Source of the DNA: Photobacterium proteolyticum
GTDB taxonomy: Bacteria > Pseudomonadota > Gammaproteobacteria > Enterobacterales > Vibrionaceae
Reading direction: 5' to 3'
Assembly (NCBI RefSeq): GCF_001939735.1
Contig: NZ_MJIL01000048.1
Location: forward strand, 124,001-188,000
DNA length: 64,000 bases
The notes under the pieces were generated by a model. It was not told where the DNA came from, did not search any database, and saw only the letters and a list, made by a program, of their open reading frames with translations. Position numbers and translations under genes: made by a program. Shown here one piece after another: positions 17,419-27,437 of the stretch. How positions within the stretch are numbered: position 1 is the first letter of the stretch; each line of letters opens with the position of its first letter.

Positions 17419-18729
17419 TTAAGCAGTCTGAACGTTTTGCTGCTTAGCCTCACCGCCAATGAAGCGGGAGATAACCAGTGCTGCTGTAGTCGGTAGTACC
17501 CAAGCCATACCAAAGTCAAACAGTGGCAGAATGTTCAGCGCCGACATATCGATTCCCATGAACTTCGCCGCGTCGATCAGGCTGAAGATAAAGGAAACAA
17601 GCAGTACGATACGGTAGGCCGCACGCGGATTTGGCATCCACTTGCGAACGAACGTCAGCGCAACCAAAGCGACCGCTACCGGGTACAGCGCAAACAGTAC
17701 CGGAATTGACAGCGCAATCAGCTGGTTCAGGCCAACGTTAGCAATCACGGCACACACGACAGCCAGGATCACAGCCCACTTCTCGTAAGACAGCTTGGTC
17801 AGCGAGCTGAAGTAGTCAGAACACGCACTGATAAGGCCGATAGCCGTTGTCAGACAGGCAAGCAGCACGATGGTAGACAGGATCATCTGACCAACCGGGC
17901 CGAACAGTGCCTGAACGTACACCGCCAGGATAGCACCGCCGTTGTCAGCACCCGCCGCTACTGCCGAGCTGGTTGCGCCCAAGTAGAATAGCGAGATGTA
18001 GACAAACGCCAGACCTGCCGCGGCAATCACACCGGCATAGATCAGGTAGGTACAGGTTGCCTTCTCGTCAGTGATACCCTTCTTGCGGATAACATCAACA
18101 ATCAGCATACCGAACATCAGTGCCGCAAAGGTATCCATGGTGTTGTAGCCTTCAAGGAAACCTTTGGTGAATGCCATCTCGGCGTAGTCACCCTGCGCCG
18201 CCAGGATCTCGCCCTGTGGGTTAACAAACACGGCAATTGCCAATACCACCAGCACAGCAAACAAGGCCGGCGTCAGGAATTTACCGATCATGTCAATCAA
18301 CTTGCCGCGAGACCATGCAAAGAACAGTGCAACAGCAAAGAAAATCACAGAGAAGACAGTCAGGCTAGTCTGTCCGGCGTCGGCAATAAACGGCTTAACA
18401 GCCATTTCGTATGCCACAAGACCTGTTCGCGGTGCTGCAAAAGCGGGACCAATAATAATGAAGATCAGCACGGCCATCAGGGTTGCCACTTTCGGCGGCA
18501 AGTCGCGAGTCAGTCCATTCCAGCCACCACCGGCAACCGCAACGGCAATAATAGCGATAAGTGGCAGACCTACCGCGGTAGATAGGAAACCGAACATAGC
18601 CGGTAGCATGTTTTCACCAGCAGACAAGCCTGCCTGAGGTGGAAAAATGATGTTACCTGCGCCTAAGAAGAACGCAAAGGTCATAAAACCCAGCGCCAGT
18701 ATATCTGTAATCTTGAGTGATTTATTCAA
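17419..18729 (-). CDS. brnQ: BrnQ, branched-chain amino acid:cation symporter
   Basis: This inner-membrane carrier imports leucine, isoleucine and valine with Na+ or H+ (LIVCS family). The 436-residue protein has about 12 hydrophobic helices. The family N-terminus with GFMTFAFFLGAGNIIFPP is very well conserved and contains the cation-site helix. In this window it lies between fldB and trmN, with no partner gene. A CRP-like site lies 78-93 bp upstream of the start, in an AT-rich gap. Regulation by Lrp is plausible from the family but not visible in the sequence. Confidence 0.95.
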   Translation of the reverse strand: MNKSLKITDILALGFMTFAFFLGAGNIIFPPQAGLSAGENMLPAMFGFLSTAVGLPLIAIIAVAVAGGGWNGLTRDLPPKVATLMAVLIFIIIGPAFAAPRTGLVAYEMAVKPFIADAGQTSLTVFSVIFFAVALFFAWSRGKLIDMIGKFLTPALFAVLVVLAIAVFVNPQGEILAAQGDYAEMAFTKGFLEGYNTMDTFAALMFGMLIVDVIRKKGITDEKATCTYLIYAGVIAAAGLAFVYISLFYLGATSSAVAAGADNGGAILAVYVQALFGPVGQMILSTIVLLACLTTAIGLISACSDYFSSLTKLSYEKWAVILAVVCAVIANVGLNQLIALSIPVLFALYPVAVALVALTFVRKWMPNPRAAYRIVLLVSFIFSLIDAAKFMGIDMSALNILPLFDFGMAWVLPTTAALVISRFIGGEAKQQNVQTA

Positions 18730-19121
18730 ACTGCACCTTCCACTCGATGTTTGTATGATGTGTTTACATATTTAGAATTATTTGTCACAAATTACTTATT
18801 GCTAAATGTGACATGTATCGCAGCATAATGAAGAAAAAGAGAACAATAAGCAACCACCCAGTGAAAAACACCACAATCTTTGGCTACCAACCTTAAAAAC
18901 CAGCACAACAAACCAAAAACAAAACCCAGCAGGGCATATAAAACTAACAAAATAAGAATATAAAAAAGATAAAAAATAGCATTAATAGCTAGGCAACAAC
19001 AAATTAACAAAATTAAAAAACTCTACCGTTACACACTTAGTGGCTATAATGCTGCTCTCATGCGACCAGCAGCCAATATACCGACTGCTCAGGTGAAATG
19101 GCTTAACTTAGTGGAGATAAA
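18730..19121. other. Intergenic region between brnQ and trmN
   Basis: This 392-bp AT-rich gap between divergent genes must hold both promoters. A CRP-like site, TGTGA-N6-TCGCA (nine of ten consensus bases), lies at 18807-18822 and a TTTGTCACAAA palindrome at 18781-18791, both on the brnQ side. A TATAAT at 19045-19050 is a good -10 for trmN, although no good -35 is at the right distance. I see no gene here. Confidence 0.5.
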
Positions 19122-19838
19122 ATGGCAAAGGGCTTTACTTTCAAACAGTTCCACGTTGATGATTTTGGCTGCGGGATGCCAGTCAGTACCGACGGGGTGC
19201 TGCTGGGAGCCTGGGCAGAGCTCAGCCAGCACGGCCAGATCCTCGATATTGGCACAGGCAGCGGTCTGCTGGCATTAATTGCCGCCCAGCGTACCGCCGC
19301 TAGCGCCCCACAGATCGTGGCTATCGAAATTGATCCTACGGCCGCCAAGGCCGCCAGTCAGAATTTCATCCTGTCACCATGGTCAACGCGTCTGGAATGT
19401 ATTGAGCAAGATGTCGAGAGCTGGGCAGCCCGGCAGCCAAGCGGCAGCTTTAATACTATCGTCTGCAACCCGCCGTATTTTAACTCGGGCTTGAAAGCTG
19501 ACTGCAAATCAAGAGCGACAGCCCGTCATACCGACAGCCTGTCCCACCCGGCACTACTGGCTACGATCCGCCACTTGCTCTGTGATACCGGCTCGGCCAA
19601 CCTGATCCTTCCCGAGCACGAAGGCCACCAGTTAGTCAAACTGGCACCAGCATACCAGCTATCCTGCCGCCGGCTATGCGAAGTCCGCAGTACGGAGAAG
19701 AAACCTGTCAGCCGTCTGCTCATCACCCTCTCTCGCCAGCCGGGCGACCGGGAGACTGAGCAGCTCTCCATCCATCACCAGGGGCAGTATTCCGAGCAAT
19801 TCTCCGCCCTAACCCGTGATTTTTACCTTAAGCTTTGA
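19122..19838 (+). CDS. trmN: TrmN, tRNA1(Val) adenine-37 N6-methyltransferase (YfiC)
   Basis: This 238-residue SAM-dependent methyltransferase makes m6A37 in the valine tRNA. The SAM-binding motif LDIGTGSGLLAL (about residues 45-56) and the amino-methyltransferase signature NPPYF (about 115) are both present, in the order expected for the YfiC family. A GGAG site five bases before the ATG sets the start. In E. coli yfiC sits next to srmB in divergent orientation; here srmB follows on the same strand, but a terminator lies between them. Confidence 0.94.
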   Translation: MAKGFTFKQFHVDDFGCGMPVSTDGVLLGAWAELSQHGQILDIGTGSGLLALIAAQRTAASAPQIVAIEIDPTAAKAASQNFILSPWSTRLECIEQDVESWAARQPSGSFNTIVCNPPYFNSGLKADCKSRATARHTDSLSHPALLATIRHLLCDTGSANLILPEHEGHQLVKLAPAYQLSCRRLCEVRSTEKKPVSRLLITLSRQPGDRETEQLSIHHQGQYSEQFSALTRDFYLKL

Positions 19839-19839
19839 C

Positions 19840-19875
19840 CATCTTGCCGGGGCGCCTGCGGCAAGATGACTTTTA
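19840..19875 (+). terminator. Terminator of trmN
   Basis: The 10-bp perfect stem CATCTTGCCG / CGGCAAGATG with a 9-base loop is followed by ACTTTTATT, immediately after the trmN stop. Confidence 0.8.
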
Positions 19876-20021
19876 TTCCGAAGTTTTTATACTTTAATCG
19901 GTGATACTTGCGGCAATAATCTCTATAATGCCGCCCCTTATATCAATGCCTCGTACCATTACTCTCCGCATGTTTTCGAGTAATGGCTGGCGTTAGTCTT
20001 AGTCCCGAGGAGAGATGACTG

Positions 20022-21278
20022 GTGAGAGACTTTACCGAATTAGAGTTAGATAGCGAGCTATTAACAGCGATTGAAGAAATCGGCTATAACCGTCCGACCG
20101 TCGTTCAAGCCCAGGCCATCCCTCATGCCCTGGACGGTAGAGACGTTCTTGCTTCCGCTCCGACCGGTACCGGAAAAACGGCCGCCTTTCTTCTGCCTAT
20201 GCTTCAGCATCTTCAGGACTTCCCGCGCAAAAAGCCGGGACCTGCCCGTGTACTGGTACTAACCCCGACCCGAGAGCTGGCGATCCAGGTAGCCGATCAG
20301 GCCCGTGCCCTGGCGAAATATACCAACCAGAAAATCTTCACCATCACTGGCGGTATCTCCTACGACGAGCATGCGGAGCTGCTAGGCAAGACTCAGGACA
20401 TCGTGGTAGCCACGCCGGGACGCCTGATGGAATACATCGAGGCCGAACGCTTTGACTGCCGGGCGATTGAATGCCTGATCCTGGACGAAGCTGATCGAAT
20501 GCTGGATATGGGCTTCGGCAAAGTTGTCGAGCGCATCAACAACGAATGCCGCTGGCGTCGCCAGAGCCTGTTGTTCTCGGCCACCCTCGAAGGCAAGGGC
20601 GTACGCGAGTTCTCGACCACAATTTTGACCGATCCTGTGGAAGTCAACGCCGAGCCGTCTCGCCGCGAGCGCAAGAAAATTCACCAGCTCTACCTGCGCT
20701 GTGATGATATGCCTCACAAGCTGGCATTGCTTGAGAACATCCTCAACCAGCAGGCCGAGCGCAGCATCGTCTTTATCAAAACCCGTGAGCGCCTGGCTGC
20801 ATTGCGTGATCAGCTGGCAGCCATGAATATCAAATGCAGCTGGATCCAGGGTGAAATGGCGCAGGCTTCGCGCAACAATGCGATTGCCCGCTTCCGCGAT
20901 GGCGAAGTCAACGTTCTGCTGGCAACGGATGTCGCCGCCCGTGGTATCGACCTGCCGGACGTAAGCCATGTCATCAACTTTGACATGCCGCGTACTGCCG
21001 ACGTCTACCTGCACCGTATCGGCCGTACCGCCCGCGCAGGTAAGAAAGGCAATGCAATTTCGCTTATCGAGGCGCACGATCAACCAATGATCGAGCGTGT
21101 CGGCCGTTATATGAAGGAAGAAGTGCCGGAGCGATTTATCAGCGGATTACGCCCTGCAAGCAAAAAGGCGAAAACGGTGAAGAAGAAAAAGGTGAAAGTC
21201 GACAAGAAGCTCAAGGCAGCCAAACAGAAGAAAGTGGCCAAGAAGAAAAAGAAAGCAGCAAAACCAGACAGCAAATAA
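20022..21278 (+). CDS. srmB: SrmB, DEAD-box ATP-dependent RNA helicase
   Basis: SrmB assists early assembly of the 50S ribosomal subunit. The 418-residue protein has the full set of DEAD-box motifs: the Q motif near residue 25, Walker A (APTGTGKT), PTREL, the DEAD box (LDEADRMLD), SAT, and motif VI (HRIGRTARAG). The last 45 or so residues are a lysine-rich basic tail likely to contact RNA. The start codon is GTG at 20022 with AGGAGAG upstream. A terminator follows directly. The basic tail is normal for the family although its exact sequence varies. Confidence 0.95.
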   Translation: MRDFTELELDSELLTAIEEIGYNRPTVVQAQAIPHALDGRDVLASAPTGTGKTAAFLLPMLQHLQDFPRKKPGPARVLVLTPTRELAIQVADQARALAKYTNQKIFTITGGISYDEHAELLGKTQDIVVATPGRLMEYIEAERFDCRAIECLILDEADRMLDMGFGKVVERINNECRWRRQSLLFSATLEGKGVREFSTTILTDPVEVNAEPSRRERKKIHQLYLRCDDMPHKLALLENILNQQAERSIVFIKTRERLAALRDQLAAMNIKCSWIQGEMAQASRNNAIARFRDGEVNVLLATDVAARGIDLPDVSHVINFDMPRTADVYLHRIGRTARAGKKGNAISLIEAHDQPMIERVGRYMKEEVPERFISGLRPASKKAKTVKKKKVKVDKKLKAAKQKKVAKKKKKAAKPDSK

Positions 21279-21283
21279 ACAGA

Positions 21284-21307
21284 AAAGGCAGGGAATTCCC
21301 TGCCTTT
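21284..21307. terminator. Terminator between srmB and yaaA
   Basis: The perfect palindrome AAAGGCAGGGAA / TTCCCTGCCTTT follows srmB. It can serve srmB and, on the other strand, yaaA. Confidence 0.85.
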
Positions 21308-21338
21308 GCTTTATCTGGCAAGTCATCGAGGCTGCTCG

Positions 21339-22112
21339 CTACTGCTCCTCGCGCTTGAAGACCAGCTCTTTGTCTGTCGATTCCGCCGGTACAAAATAAT
21401 ACCCAGCCACATCAAACTGCTTCAGATCTTCCACCGAGTTAATCTTATTATCAATAATATAGCGGGCCATCATGCCACGCGCTTTCTTGGCATAGAAGCT
21501 AATCACCTTGTAATTGCCGTTCTTGCAATCCTTGAATACCGGGGTGATCAGCTGGGCATCCAGCTTCTTCGGTTTCACCGACTTGAAGTACTCGTTCGAG
21601 GCCAGGTTAACCAGTATCTTGTCACCCTGCTCGGCCAGCGCGGCATTCAGCTTGTCGGTAATGATATCGCCCCAGAACTGGTACAGGTTGGTGCCTCGCG
21701 GATTGGCAAGCTTGGTTCCCATTTCCAGGCGATACGGCTGCATCAAATCCAGCGGGCGCAGCAACCCGTACAAGCCTGATAGCATGCGAAGATGCTGCTG
21801 GGCGTAGGCAAAACCTTCTTCAGTCAGGGTTTCTGCTGCCAATCCGGTATAGACGTCACCTTTGAAGGCCAGAATAGCCTGACGTGCATTCTCGGTCGTA
21901 AACTCCGGCTGCCATTCAGCAAAACGGGCCGCATTCAACCCGGCGATTTTGTCACTGACCTTCATCAGGCTGGCTATGTCCATCGGTGTCAGTTCCCGGC
22001 ACACCTCGATAAGCTCGGCTGCATGATCGGTAAGCGCTGGCTGGGTATAGGTCTGTGTTGCCAGAGGCGATTCGTAATCAAGTGTTTTTGCTGGAGAAAC
22101 CACAATTAACAT
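21339..22112 (-). CDS. yaaA: YaaA, peroxide stress protein (DUF328)
   Basis: YaaA lowers free intracellular iron and so limits Fenton chemistry during hydrogen peroxide stress; in E. coli it belongs to the OxyR regulon. The 257-residue protein matches the family length and its N-terminal signature [17 protein letters not shown]. It also shows the basic C-terminal segment [14 protein letters not shown], implicated in DNA binding. The ribosome binding site is weak. The upstream gene on the same strand (AGCS symporter) ends in a terminator, so yaaA is expected to have its own promoter in the 109-bp gap. I could not identify an OxyR site. Confidence 0.95.
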   Translation of the reverse strand: MLIVVSPAKTLDYESPLATQTYTQPALTDHAAELIEVCRELTPMDIASLMKVSDKIAGLNAARFAEWQPEFTTENARQAILAFKGDVYTGLAAETLTEEGFAYAQQHLRMLSGLYGLLRPLDLMQPYRLEMGTKLANPRGTNLYQFWGDIITDKLNAALAEQGDKILVNLASNEYFKSVKPKKLDAQLITPVFKDCKNGNYKVISFYAKKARGMMARYIIDNKINSVEDLKQFDVAGYYFVPAESTDKELVFKREEQ

Positions 22113-22164
22113 AAGGCTTTATTCCCATTAAGGCTAACTGCACGAAAGATTAACACTGATGCAA

Positions 22165-22190
22165 AAAAAAACCACGCGATAGTCGCGTGG
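22165..22190 (-). terminator. Terminator of the AGCS symporter gene
   Basis: The stem CCACGCGA / TCGCGTGG with a 3-base loop is followed by eight T on the minus strand. Confidence 0.92.
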
Positions 22191-22221
22191 CTGTGGTTAT
22201 TTTTCTGATAGGCAGGGCCAA

Positions 22222-23652
22222 TCAGCGTTTGTCAGACTGATCCCAAATCCCTTCTTCCAACTGGGCATGCAGCTCCGGATAGTCGTTACTATCGAACGTC
22301 GGCACTTTACCCAGCGACAACTGCTTGTTGTAGTCCCGGGCCAGCTTTACCACGGTGCCCGACAACAGCACGATGGCAATCAGGTTGATGATTGCCATCA
22401 TCCCCATTGAGACATCGGCCATCGCCCACACGGTCGGCAGATCCGCCACGGCACCAAACATCACCATCCCCAGTACCACGATCCTAAATACCGTCAGGCC
22501 CGCTTTATGGTTATGCTCGAGGAAGATCAGGTTGGTTTCGGCATACGAGTAGTTGGCGACCAGCGAGGTGAAAGCAAAGAAAAAGATCGCAACGGCAATA
22601 AAGACCGAGCCCCAGCTTCCGACCTGCGAGCTAAGCGCACGCTGCGTCAGCTCGATACCGGTGATTTCGCCGTGTGGTACATACTCACCAGACATCAGAA
22701 TAATCGCGACGGTTGCCGAGCAGATCACTATGGTATCCATAAAGACCCCGAGCATCTGCACATAGCCCTGCGAGGCCGGGTGAGGCGGGTAGGGTGTCGC
22801 AGACGCCGCAGCATTGGGCGCCGAACCCATACCGGCTTCATTGGAGAACAAGCCACGCTTCAGACCATTGATCATGCCCTGGGCAATGGAGTAGCCCAGC
22901 GCACCCGAGGCCGCTTCTTCGAGGCCAAAGGCACTGCGGAAAATCATCAGTAAGACATCAGGCAGCTTGCCAAGGTTGGTAAACATAATAAAGAGTGCCA
23001 GCACCAGATAACACAGCGCCATTGCCGGTACCAGGATCTCTGCGGTACGCGCTATCGCCCGCAGGCCGCCAAAAATGATGACTCCTGCCATCAGCACCAG
23101 CACCACGCCGACATAAGTCGGATTCCAGCCAAATGCCACATTCATCGCCAGGGTAATGGAGTTGGCCTGTACCGAGTTAAACACCAAGCCGAAAGCAATG
23201 ATCAGGAAGATCGAGAACACCACCCCCATCCAGCGCATGCCGAGACCTTTCTCCATATAGTAGGCAGGCCCGCCCCGGTAGTTGCCGTCATCATCACGTG
23301 TCTTGTACAGCTGTGCCAGCGCACTCTCGGCAAATGCCGTTGCCATTCCCAGCATGGCAATCAGCCACATCCAGAAAATGGCACCCGGTCCCCCGAGAGT
23401 CAGAGCCACCGCAACCCCGGCCATATTGCCGGTTCCCACCCGTGCAGCCAGACTGGTACACAGTGCCTGAAAGGAAGAAATCCCTGCCTTGTCCGATTTA
23501 CGGCTGTTCTTCATGACGCTGAACATATGGCCGAAATGCCTGAACTGAATAAACCCCAAGCGATAGGTGAAAAAAATACCCACCCCAATCAGCAGGTAGA
23601 TGAGCACGGAGCCCCATAACAGATCGTTTAGAAAATTAATCTGGCTTGACAC
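22222..23652 (-). CDS. Alanine/glycine:cation symporter (AGCS family)
   Basis: This 476-residue inner-membrane carrier has about 10-11 hydrophobic helices and imports alanine or glycine with Na+. Family hallmarks are the early segment ARVGTGNMAGVAVAL and the central NEAGMGSAPNAAASA motif, both conserved. It ends with a charged cytoplasmic tail. It is monocistronic: a strong terminator follows, and a 680-bp gene-free region precedes it. The family has many paralogues in marine bacteria, so I do not assign a symbol. Confidence 0.94.
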   Translation of the reverse strand: MSSQINFLNDLLWGSVLIYLLIGVGIFFTYRLGFIQFRHFGHMFSVMKNSRKSDKAGISSFQALCTSLAARVGTGNMAGVAVALTLGGPGAIFWMWLIAMLGMATAFAESALAQLYKTRDDDGNYRGGPAYYMEKGLGMRWMGVVFSIFLIIAFGLVFNSVQANSITLAMNVAFGWNPTYVGVVLVLMAGVIIFGGLRAIARTAEILVPAMALCYLVLALFIMFTNLGKLPDVLLMIFRSAFGLEEAASGALGYSIAQGMINGLKRGLFSNEAGMGSAPNAAASATPYPPHPASQGYVQMLGVFMDTIVICSATVAIILMSGEYVPHGEITGIELTQRALSSQVGSWGSVFIAVAIFFFAFTSLVANYSYAETNLIFLEHNHKAGLTVFRIVVLGMVMFGAVADLPTVWAMADVSMGMMAIINLIAIVLLSGTVVKLARDYNKQLSLGKVPTFDSNDYPELHAQLEEGIWDQSDKR

Positions 23653-24334
23653 GTATACCCCTCAAAAATGATAGAAAGGACTATTTCCAGCACGTTTTCC
23701 AATGGTGCTGAATATAATCAAAAAAATAGTAGGGTTGCCTGTTTTTACAACCTTCGTCGTTCTTTTTTATGCGGTAATTGACAGGTAGACAATTCGCTCA
23801 ATCTCACGATTATGCGCTACCTGAATGCAGCTCATCAGTGTTGTATCACTGCAGATGGCATATGATCATGCAAAGATATTGGTGAAAAATCAATATGCAC
23901 AGCTGGAATACAAGCGCATTAACGCCTTACCGATAAGCACTATATTCAAATGCTTAAATGAAAATTATTAACAATTTCAATGAATAGTGACAACACCACT
24001 ACCCTGCCCTAGCACGCCATTTTCGCCTTTTCGTTATCCTGCCGCATATTCTCCTGTCCAGTACCAGTTAAACTTGCTTGTACGATGGATATTGGCTGAG
24101 AAAGCAATAATACTCTCCAGGCACAGTCCAATTTGGACAGCCTGAAAAGCACTTCTTTTCCTTCGATCATTTGAGTTCAAAATCGACCATTTTTTAATCA
24201 ACCAGGTGCTAACTGCGAAGTAGCACTCATAAAAAGTTCATAAATACATAACAAATGCGAAACAGGTCAATTTTATTTTAATTGCCGATATGATATTTAA
24301 TTAGTGACCAATCTGGTAAGGAAAGAGGTGCTTT
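23653..24334. other. Gene-free region between the AGCS gene and the DUF3545 gene
   Basis: This 682-bp AT-rich gap between divergent genes has no credible ORF. It holds two short inverted repeats: AATTG-N9-CAATT at 23776-23794 and CAGTG-N6-CACTG at 23836-23851. They may be operators for the AGCS gene. I see no clear small-RNA gene; a terminator-like hairpin followed by T-run is absent. Confidence 0.4.
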
Positions 24335-24517
24335 ATGGATAGCTTTGCATTCGATGACATTCTTGCAACAGATACACCGCGCCGTGCTGCACGCAGCAAA
24401 CCCGTCAAGCGTAAGTGGCGTGAAATTGAAGCTCTCAAGGACAAGCAGAGACTTCGTAAAGAATTAGAAGATATTGATATGTTCCGCGACTATTCCGACG
24501 ATATCGATATCAGTTAA
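24335..24517 (+). CDS. DUF3545 small protein
   Basis: A 60-residue highly charged protein with no signal peptide or membrane segment. It has a basic N-terminal half (RRAARSKPVKRKWREIEALK) and an acidic C-terminus (EDIDMFRDYSDDIDIS). It matches the DUF3545 family as I recall it, which is confined largely to Vibrionaceae and relatives; function is unknown. A GAAAGAGG site seven bases before the ATG supports translation. A strong terminator follows, so it is its own transcription unit. Confidence 0.8.
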   Translation: MDSFAFDDILATDTPRRAARSKPVKRKWREIEALKDKQRLRKELEDIDMFRDYSDDIDIS

Positions 24518-24534
24518 TTCACTCTTCGACACTA

Positions 24535-24565
24535 AAAAGCACCGGTTTTTTGCCGGTGCTTTTTT
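24535..24565. terminator. Terminator of the DUF3545 gene
   Basis: The stem AAAAGCACCGG / CCGGTGCTTTT has a T-rich loop and a T-run. An A-run on the other side means it can also stop the hemerythrin gene. Confidence 0.9.
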
Positions 24566-24601
24566 CTATCCGCTCAGAGAGCCTGTCTGAACTTTAGCGA
24601 A

Positions 24602-25135
24602 CTACACGCTCAGTCGTTCTGCCAGGTTGCGGTAACGCTCTGACACCTTGTCTCCGAATAGCGGATCACAATCGCACTCTTGGTATTCAGCCGATACGGC
24701 AATCCAGTCTTCAGCCGTAAACGTTTTGCGGATCAAAGGAAGAACATGTTTTTCCTCAAACTCCAGGTGGGCTTTTTGCCTTGCCACGAAAGTATTGAGT
24801 TTCTCGGCAAAGACATCAAGGGGGATCACCGCATCCATCAAGATCATGTCCACGGCATCGGCGAACTCATGGGTTAGCTTGGCCAGTTCCTTATGTTCGG
24901 CTTCCAGGCTTTGCATTTCGCCACAACTTGCATAATGGGACTGATAATAGCGATACAGCAGATCTTCTTTCGGGTGATGGCAACACTCAGCGTGCTTTTG
25001 CAAATATTCGACGATGTCTTTAATCAAACTGTAATTCACCGGTTGGCCATTCTGAATCGCAACCAGCTTCTGCTTCAGAATGTTCAGCAGCCGGTTAATA
25101 TAGCCATGCTCGGTATGAATGCTTTCCAACATCAT
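24602..25135 (-). CDS. Hemerythrin-like (HHE) domain protein
   Basis: This is a 177-residue cytoplasmic protein with a four-helix hemerythrin fold. Probable di-iron ligands are seen in HTEHGYI near the start, HAECCHHPKEDLLY (about 52-65), the EAEHKEL segment (about 79-85) and HLEFEEKHVLP (about 122-132). Such proteins bind oxygen or nitric oxide, or take part in iron-sulfur repair; the exact role here is unknown. Two Met codons open the ORF and GGGAG lies upstream; either could be used. It is followed on the same strand by nothing until srmB-side genes, with a terminator after it. Confidence 0.85.
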   Translation of the reverse strand: MMLESIHTEHGYINRLLNILKQKLVAIQNGQPVNYSLIKDIVEYLQKHAECCHHPKEDLLYRYYQSHYASCGEMQSLEAEHKELAKLTHEFADAVDMILMDAVIPLDVFAEKLNTFVARQKAHLEFEEKHVLPLIRKTFTAEDWIAVSAEYQECDCDPLFGDKVSERYRNLAERLSV

Positions 25136-25257
25136 AGCTCCCTCCCAAATATTCTTCCTTAAACATTATTTTGAGTGTAAGCCGAAGTGGGCAAAGTCGC
25201 TTTGATCCTGATTATTTAACAATCAATTTAGTTACAAAAAGTTCACATTCCACCCAA

Positions 25258-25938
25258 TCAGATACAATCATCTAACTTCCAATCTATTGCTGGTTTATTC
25301 ATCTGCCCAAGCAACATATTGGTCTGGGAGAAATGCTTGCAGCCAAAGAATCCGCGATAAGCTGACAGCGGAGAGGGGTGAGCAGAGGTCAGGACATGGT
25401 GTTTGTCAGTGTTTATTCTCTTTCCCTTTTTCTGTGCATGCGATCCCCATAACAGAAAAACCACCCCGTCAAGCTGTTGATCCAACTCTTCAATTACCCG
25501 GTCGGTAAACGTCTCCCAGCCAATTTTGGCATGTGAGTGCGCTTTGCCCTGCTCGACGGTGAGAACAGTGTTCAGCAGCAACACGCCCTGGCGTGCCCAG
25601 TGCTGAAGATAACCATGCTGGGGTATCGAAAAGTCAGGGAGATCGGTGGCCAGTTCTTTATACATATTGGCCAAGGAAGGCGGTGTTTTGATACCGGGAC
25701 GTACAGAAAAACTCAAGCCATGGGCCTGATCCGGACCATGATATGGATCCTGACCGAGTATAACCACTTTGACATCTTCAAACGGCGTGGTATCAAAAGC
25801 ACTGAAAACATCTTGCTCGGGAGGAAAGATCACTTTCCCGGCTGCACGCTCGGCAGCGACAAACTGTTCGATATGCTGAAAATACGGCAGCTCTCGCTCC
25901 TGGCGAATAAGCGCCTGCCAGGTCATCACTTGGTTCAT
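25258..25938 (-). CDS. ung: Ung, uracil-DNA glycosylase
   Basis: Ung excises uracil from DNA as the first step of base-excision repair. The 226-residue protein carries the water-activating loop GQDPYHG with catalytic Asp64 and the minor-groove loop [10 protein letters not shown] near residue 188. The length matches the E. coli enzyme (229). The start [11 protein letters not shown] is preceded by AGGAGCAAGCC. In E. coli ung neighbours grcA (yfiD); here nfo and a small ORF lie between them, bringing two base-excision repair enzymes together on the same strand. Confidence 0.97.
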   Translation of the reverse strand: MNQVMTWQALIRQERELPYFQHIEQFVAAERAAGKVIFPPEQDVFSAFDTTPFEDVKVVILGQDPYHGPDQAHGLSFSVRPGIKTPPSLANMYKELATDLPDFSIPQHGYLQHWARQGVLLLNTVLTVEQGKAHSHAKIGWETFTDRVIEELDQQLDGVVFLLWGSHAQKKGKRINTDKHHVLTSAHPSPLSAYRGFFGCKHFSQTNMLLGQMNKPAIDWKLDDCI

Positions 25939-26041
25939 GGCTTGCTCCTGATACTAAACTAAGCCGCTTATTTTAATCCCCTTTCAGCGAATAATAAAAT
26001 ACGGCCACCCCTCAGGAGCAATCACTCAGCCCCCTCACAGC

Positions 26042-26176
26042 CTACTTCTGCTCGGGCGTATGATGGTTATGGTGTTGAGTCGGTGTCCGCCAGTGACCTC
26101 GCCCCTGAACAGGGCGGTTCGCCTGGGGAAACCGCATTGTATGGCCAATATACAAGATCATCATGTCGGTATTCAT
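26042..26176 (-). CDS. Putative 44-residue His-rich small protein
   Basis: The ORF begins at the ATG at 26174-26176 (MNTDMMILYIGHTM) with a GGAGG site (26182-26186) and a 5-base spacer. The C-terminal third is rich in His, Gln, Thr and Pro (TQHHNHHTPEQK). The region 25939-26382 holds no other credible gene. I do not recognise it. The frame continues upstream for 34 codons through AT-rich sequence without a better start. It could be a real small protein or chance; the ribosome binding site is the main support. Confidence 0.4.
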   Translation of the reverse strand: MNTDMMILYIGHTMRFPQANRPVQGRGHWRTPTQHHNHHTPEQK

Positions 26177-26382
26177 AATAGCCTCCAAGGCCTTTCTACA
26201 AATAAAATTAGGTTCATACCAAGCTATGAAAGATCGATGCCAAAAAATCAACAAAGAGAAATAGCTCTTACTAATCAATTATTTGTATTTATGGCAACTA
26301 TATTTAATACCGAAGCGGACCGCACCCAATACGGGCAAATGCTCGATTTAGGTGCGACCGCGTACTGCAAAAAGATGCCGGC

Positions 26383-27228
26383 CTATTGCGGCACAAACGA
26401 GCGAAGCGTATTGATCTCTTGCTGCCAGATCTCCGGGTTAATGGTCTCTAAGACCAGCGGAATACCGTCAAAACGCTGATCCTGCATCAGAAACCGAAAA
26501 CAGTCCCAGCCAATCTCTCCTTCACCAAGGCTATGGTGACGATCAAGCCGGCTTCCCAGCCCTCCCTTAGAATCATTCAGGTGCATACCGCGCAAATAAT
26601 TCATACCAACCACCTGGTCAAACTGAGCAAACGTTGCTTCGGTTGCCGCTTCGGTACGCAGATCATAACCGGCGGCAAACGTATGGCAGGTATCGATACA
26701 CACCCCGACCCGTGTCTTGTCTTCGACCTGCTCAATGATTTCGGCGAGGTGTTCAAATCGCCAGCCCAGGTTACTGCCCTGACCGGCGGTATTCTCAATC
26801 ACGGCAACAACGCCAGGGACTTCCTGATGGGCTAAATTAATAGACTCTGCAATCAATGCCAAACAGTCACGCTCAGAAATCTTCTTTAGATGGCTCCCCG
26901 GGTGGAAGTTAAGCAGGGTCAGCCCCAGTTGTCGGCAGCGCTGCATTTCATCAATAAACGCATTACGTGACTTTTCCAGCTTCTCTGTTTCCGGCGCCCC
27001 TAAGTTAATCAGGTACGAGTCATGAGGCAAAATGGCATCCGGTGAAAATCCGTATTGCTGGCAACGTGCCTTGAACGCCAGGATCGTGTCCTCTTCCAAC
27101 GGCTTTGCCACCCACTGGCGCTGATTTTTGGTAAAAAGTGCAAATGCATTTGCGCCTATGTTGGCGGCATTTTGCGGGGCATTAAATACCCCACCAGCGG
27201 CTGATACATGCGCCCCAATTAACTTCAT
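26383..27228 (-). CDS. nfo: Nfo, endonuclease IV (AP endonuclease)
   Basis: Nfo cleaves DNA at abasic sites and removes blocking 3' groups, using three Zn2+ ions in a TIM barrel. The 281-residue protein (E. coli 285) starts at the ATG at 27226-27228 ([13 protein letters not shown]). Metal-ligand segments are visible: [50 protein letters not shown] and a Glu in LVLETI. AAGGTAAA precedes the ATG; the 29-codon upstream extension is not homologous. It is divergent from grcA across a 361-bp regulatory gap. Confidence 0.96.
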   Translation of the reverse strand: MKLIGAHVSAAGGVFNAPQNAANIGANAFALFTKNQRQWVAKPLEEDTILAFKARCQQYGFSPDAILPHDSYLINLGAPETEKLEKSRNAFIDEMQRCRQLGLTLLNFHPGSHLKKISERDCLALIAESINLAHQEVPGVVAVIENTAGQGSNLGWRFEHLAEIIEQVEDKTRVGVCIDTCHTFAAGYDLRTEAATEATFAQFDQVVGMNYLRGMHLNDSKGGLGSRLDRHHSLGEGEIGWDCFRFLMQDQRFDGIPLVLETINPEIWQQEINTLRSFVPQ

Positions 27229-27437
27229 TGCTTTACCTTCTACTACTGTGTTGTTGGTGGTGAACAGCGTTACTTTCAAACGTTTTCCACTACAAAATGA
27301 TCTGATACTGGCCACATTATTACGACCATTTAAGGTTATACACCCTGCAATTTGTTGTAATTTTACTACATTTGATCAATTCAAATAATTTTGAATATAT
27401 AAAATATAGATAAATAACCAATAAATATAAAGCTTAA

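Noticed and set aside
18792-19010. Hydrophobic 72-codon minus-strand ORF upstream of brnQ
   Set aside because: Starts at TTG without a ribosome binding site in very AT-rich sequence; the Leu, Phe and Ile content follows from base composition.
26060-26479. 139-codon plus-strand ORF between ung and nfo
   Set aside because: Overlaps the 3' end of nfo and the small minus-strand ORF, with no ribosome binding site or recognisable features.
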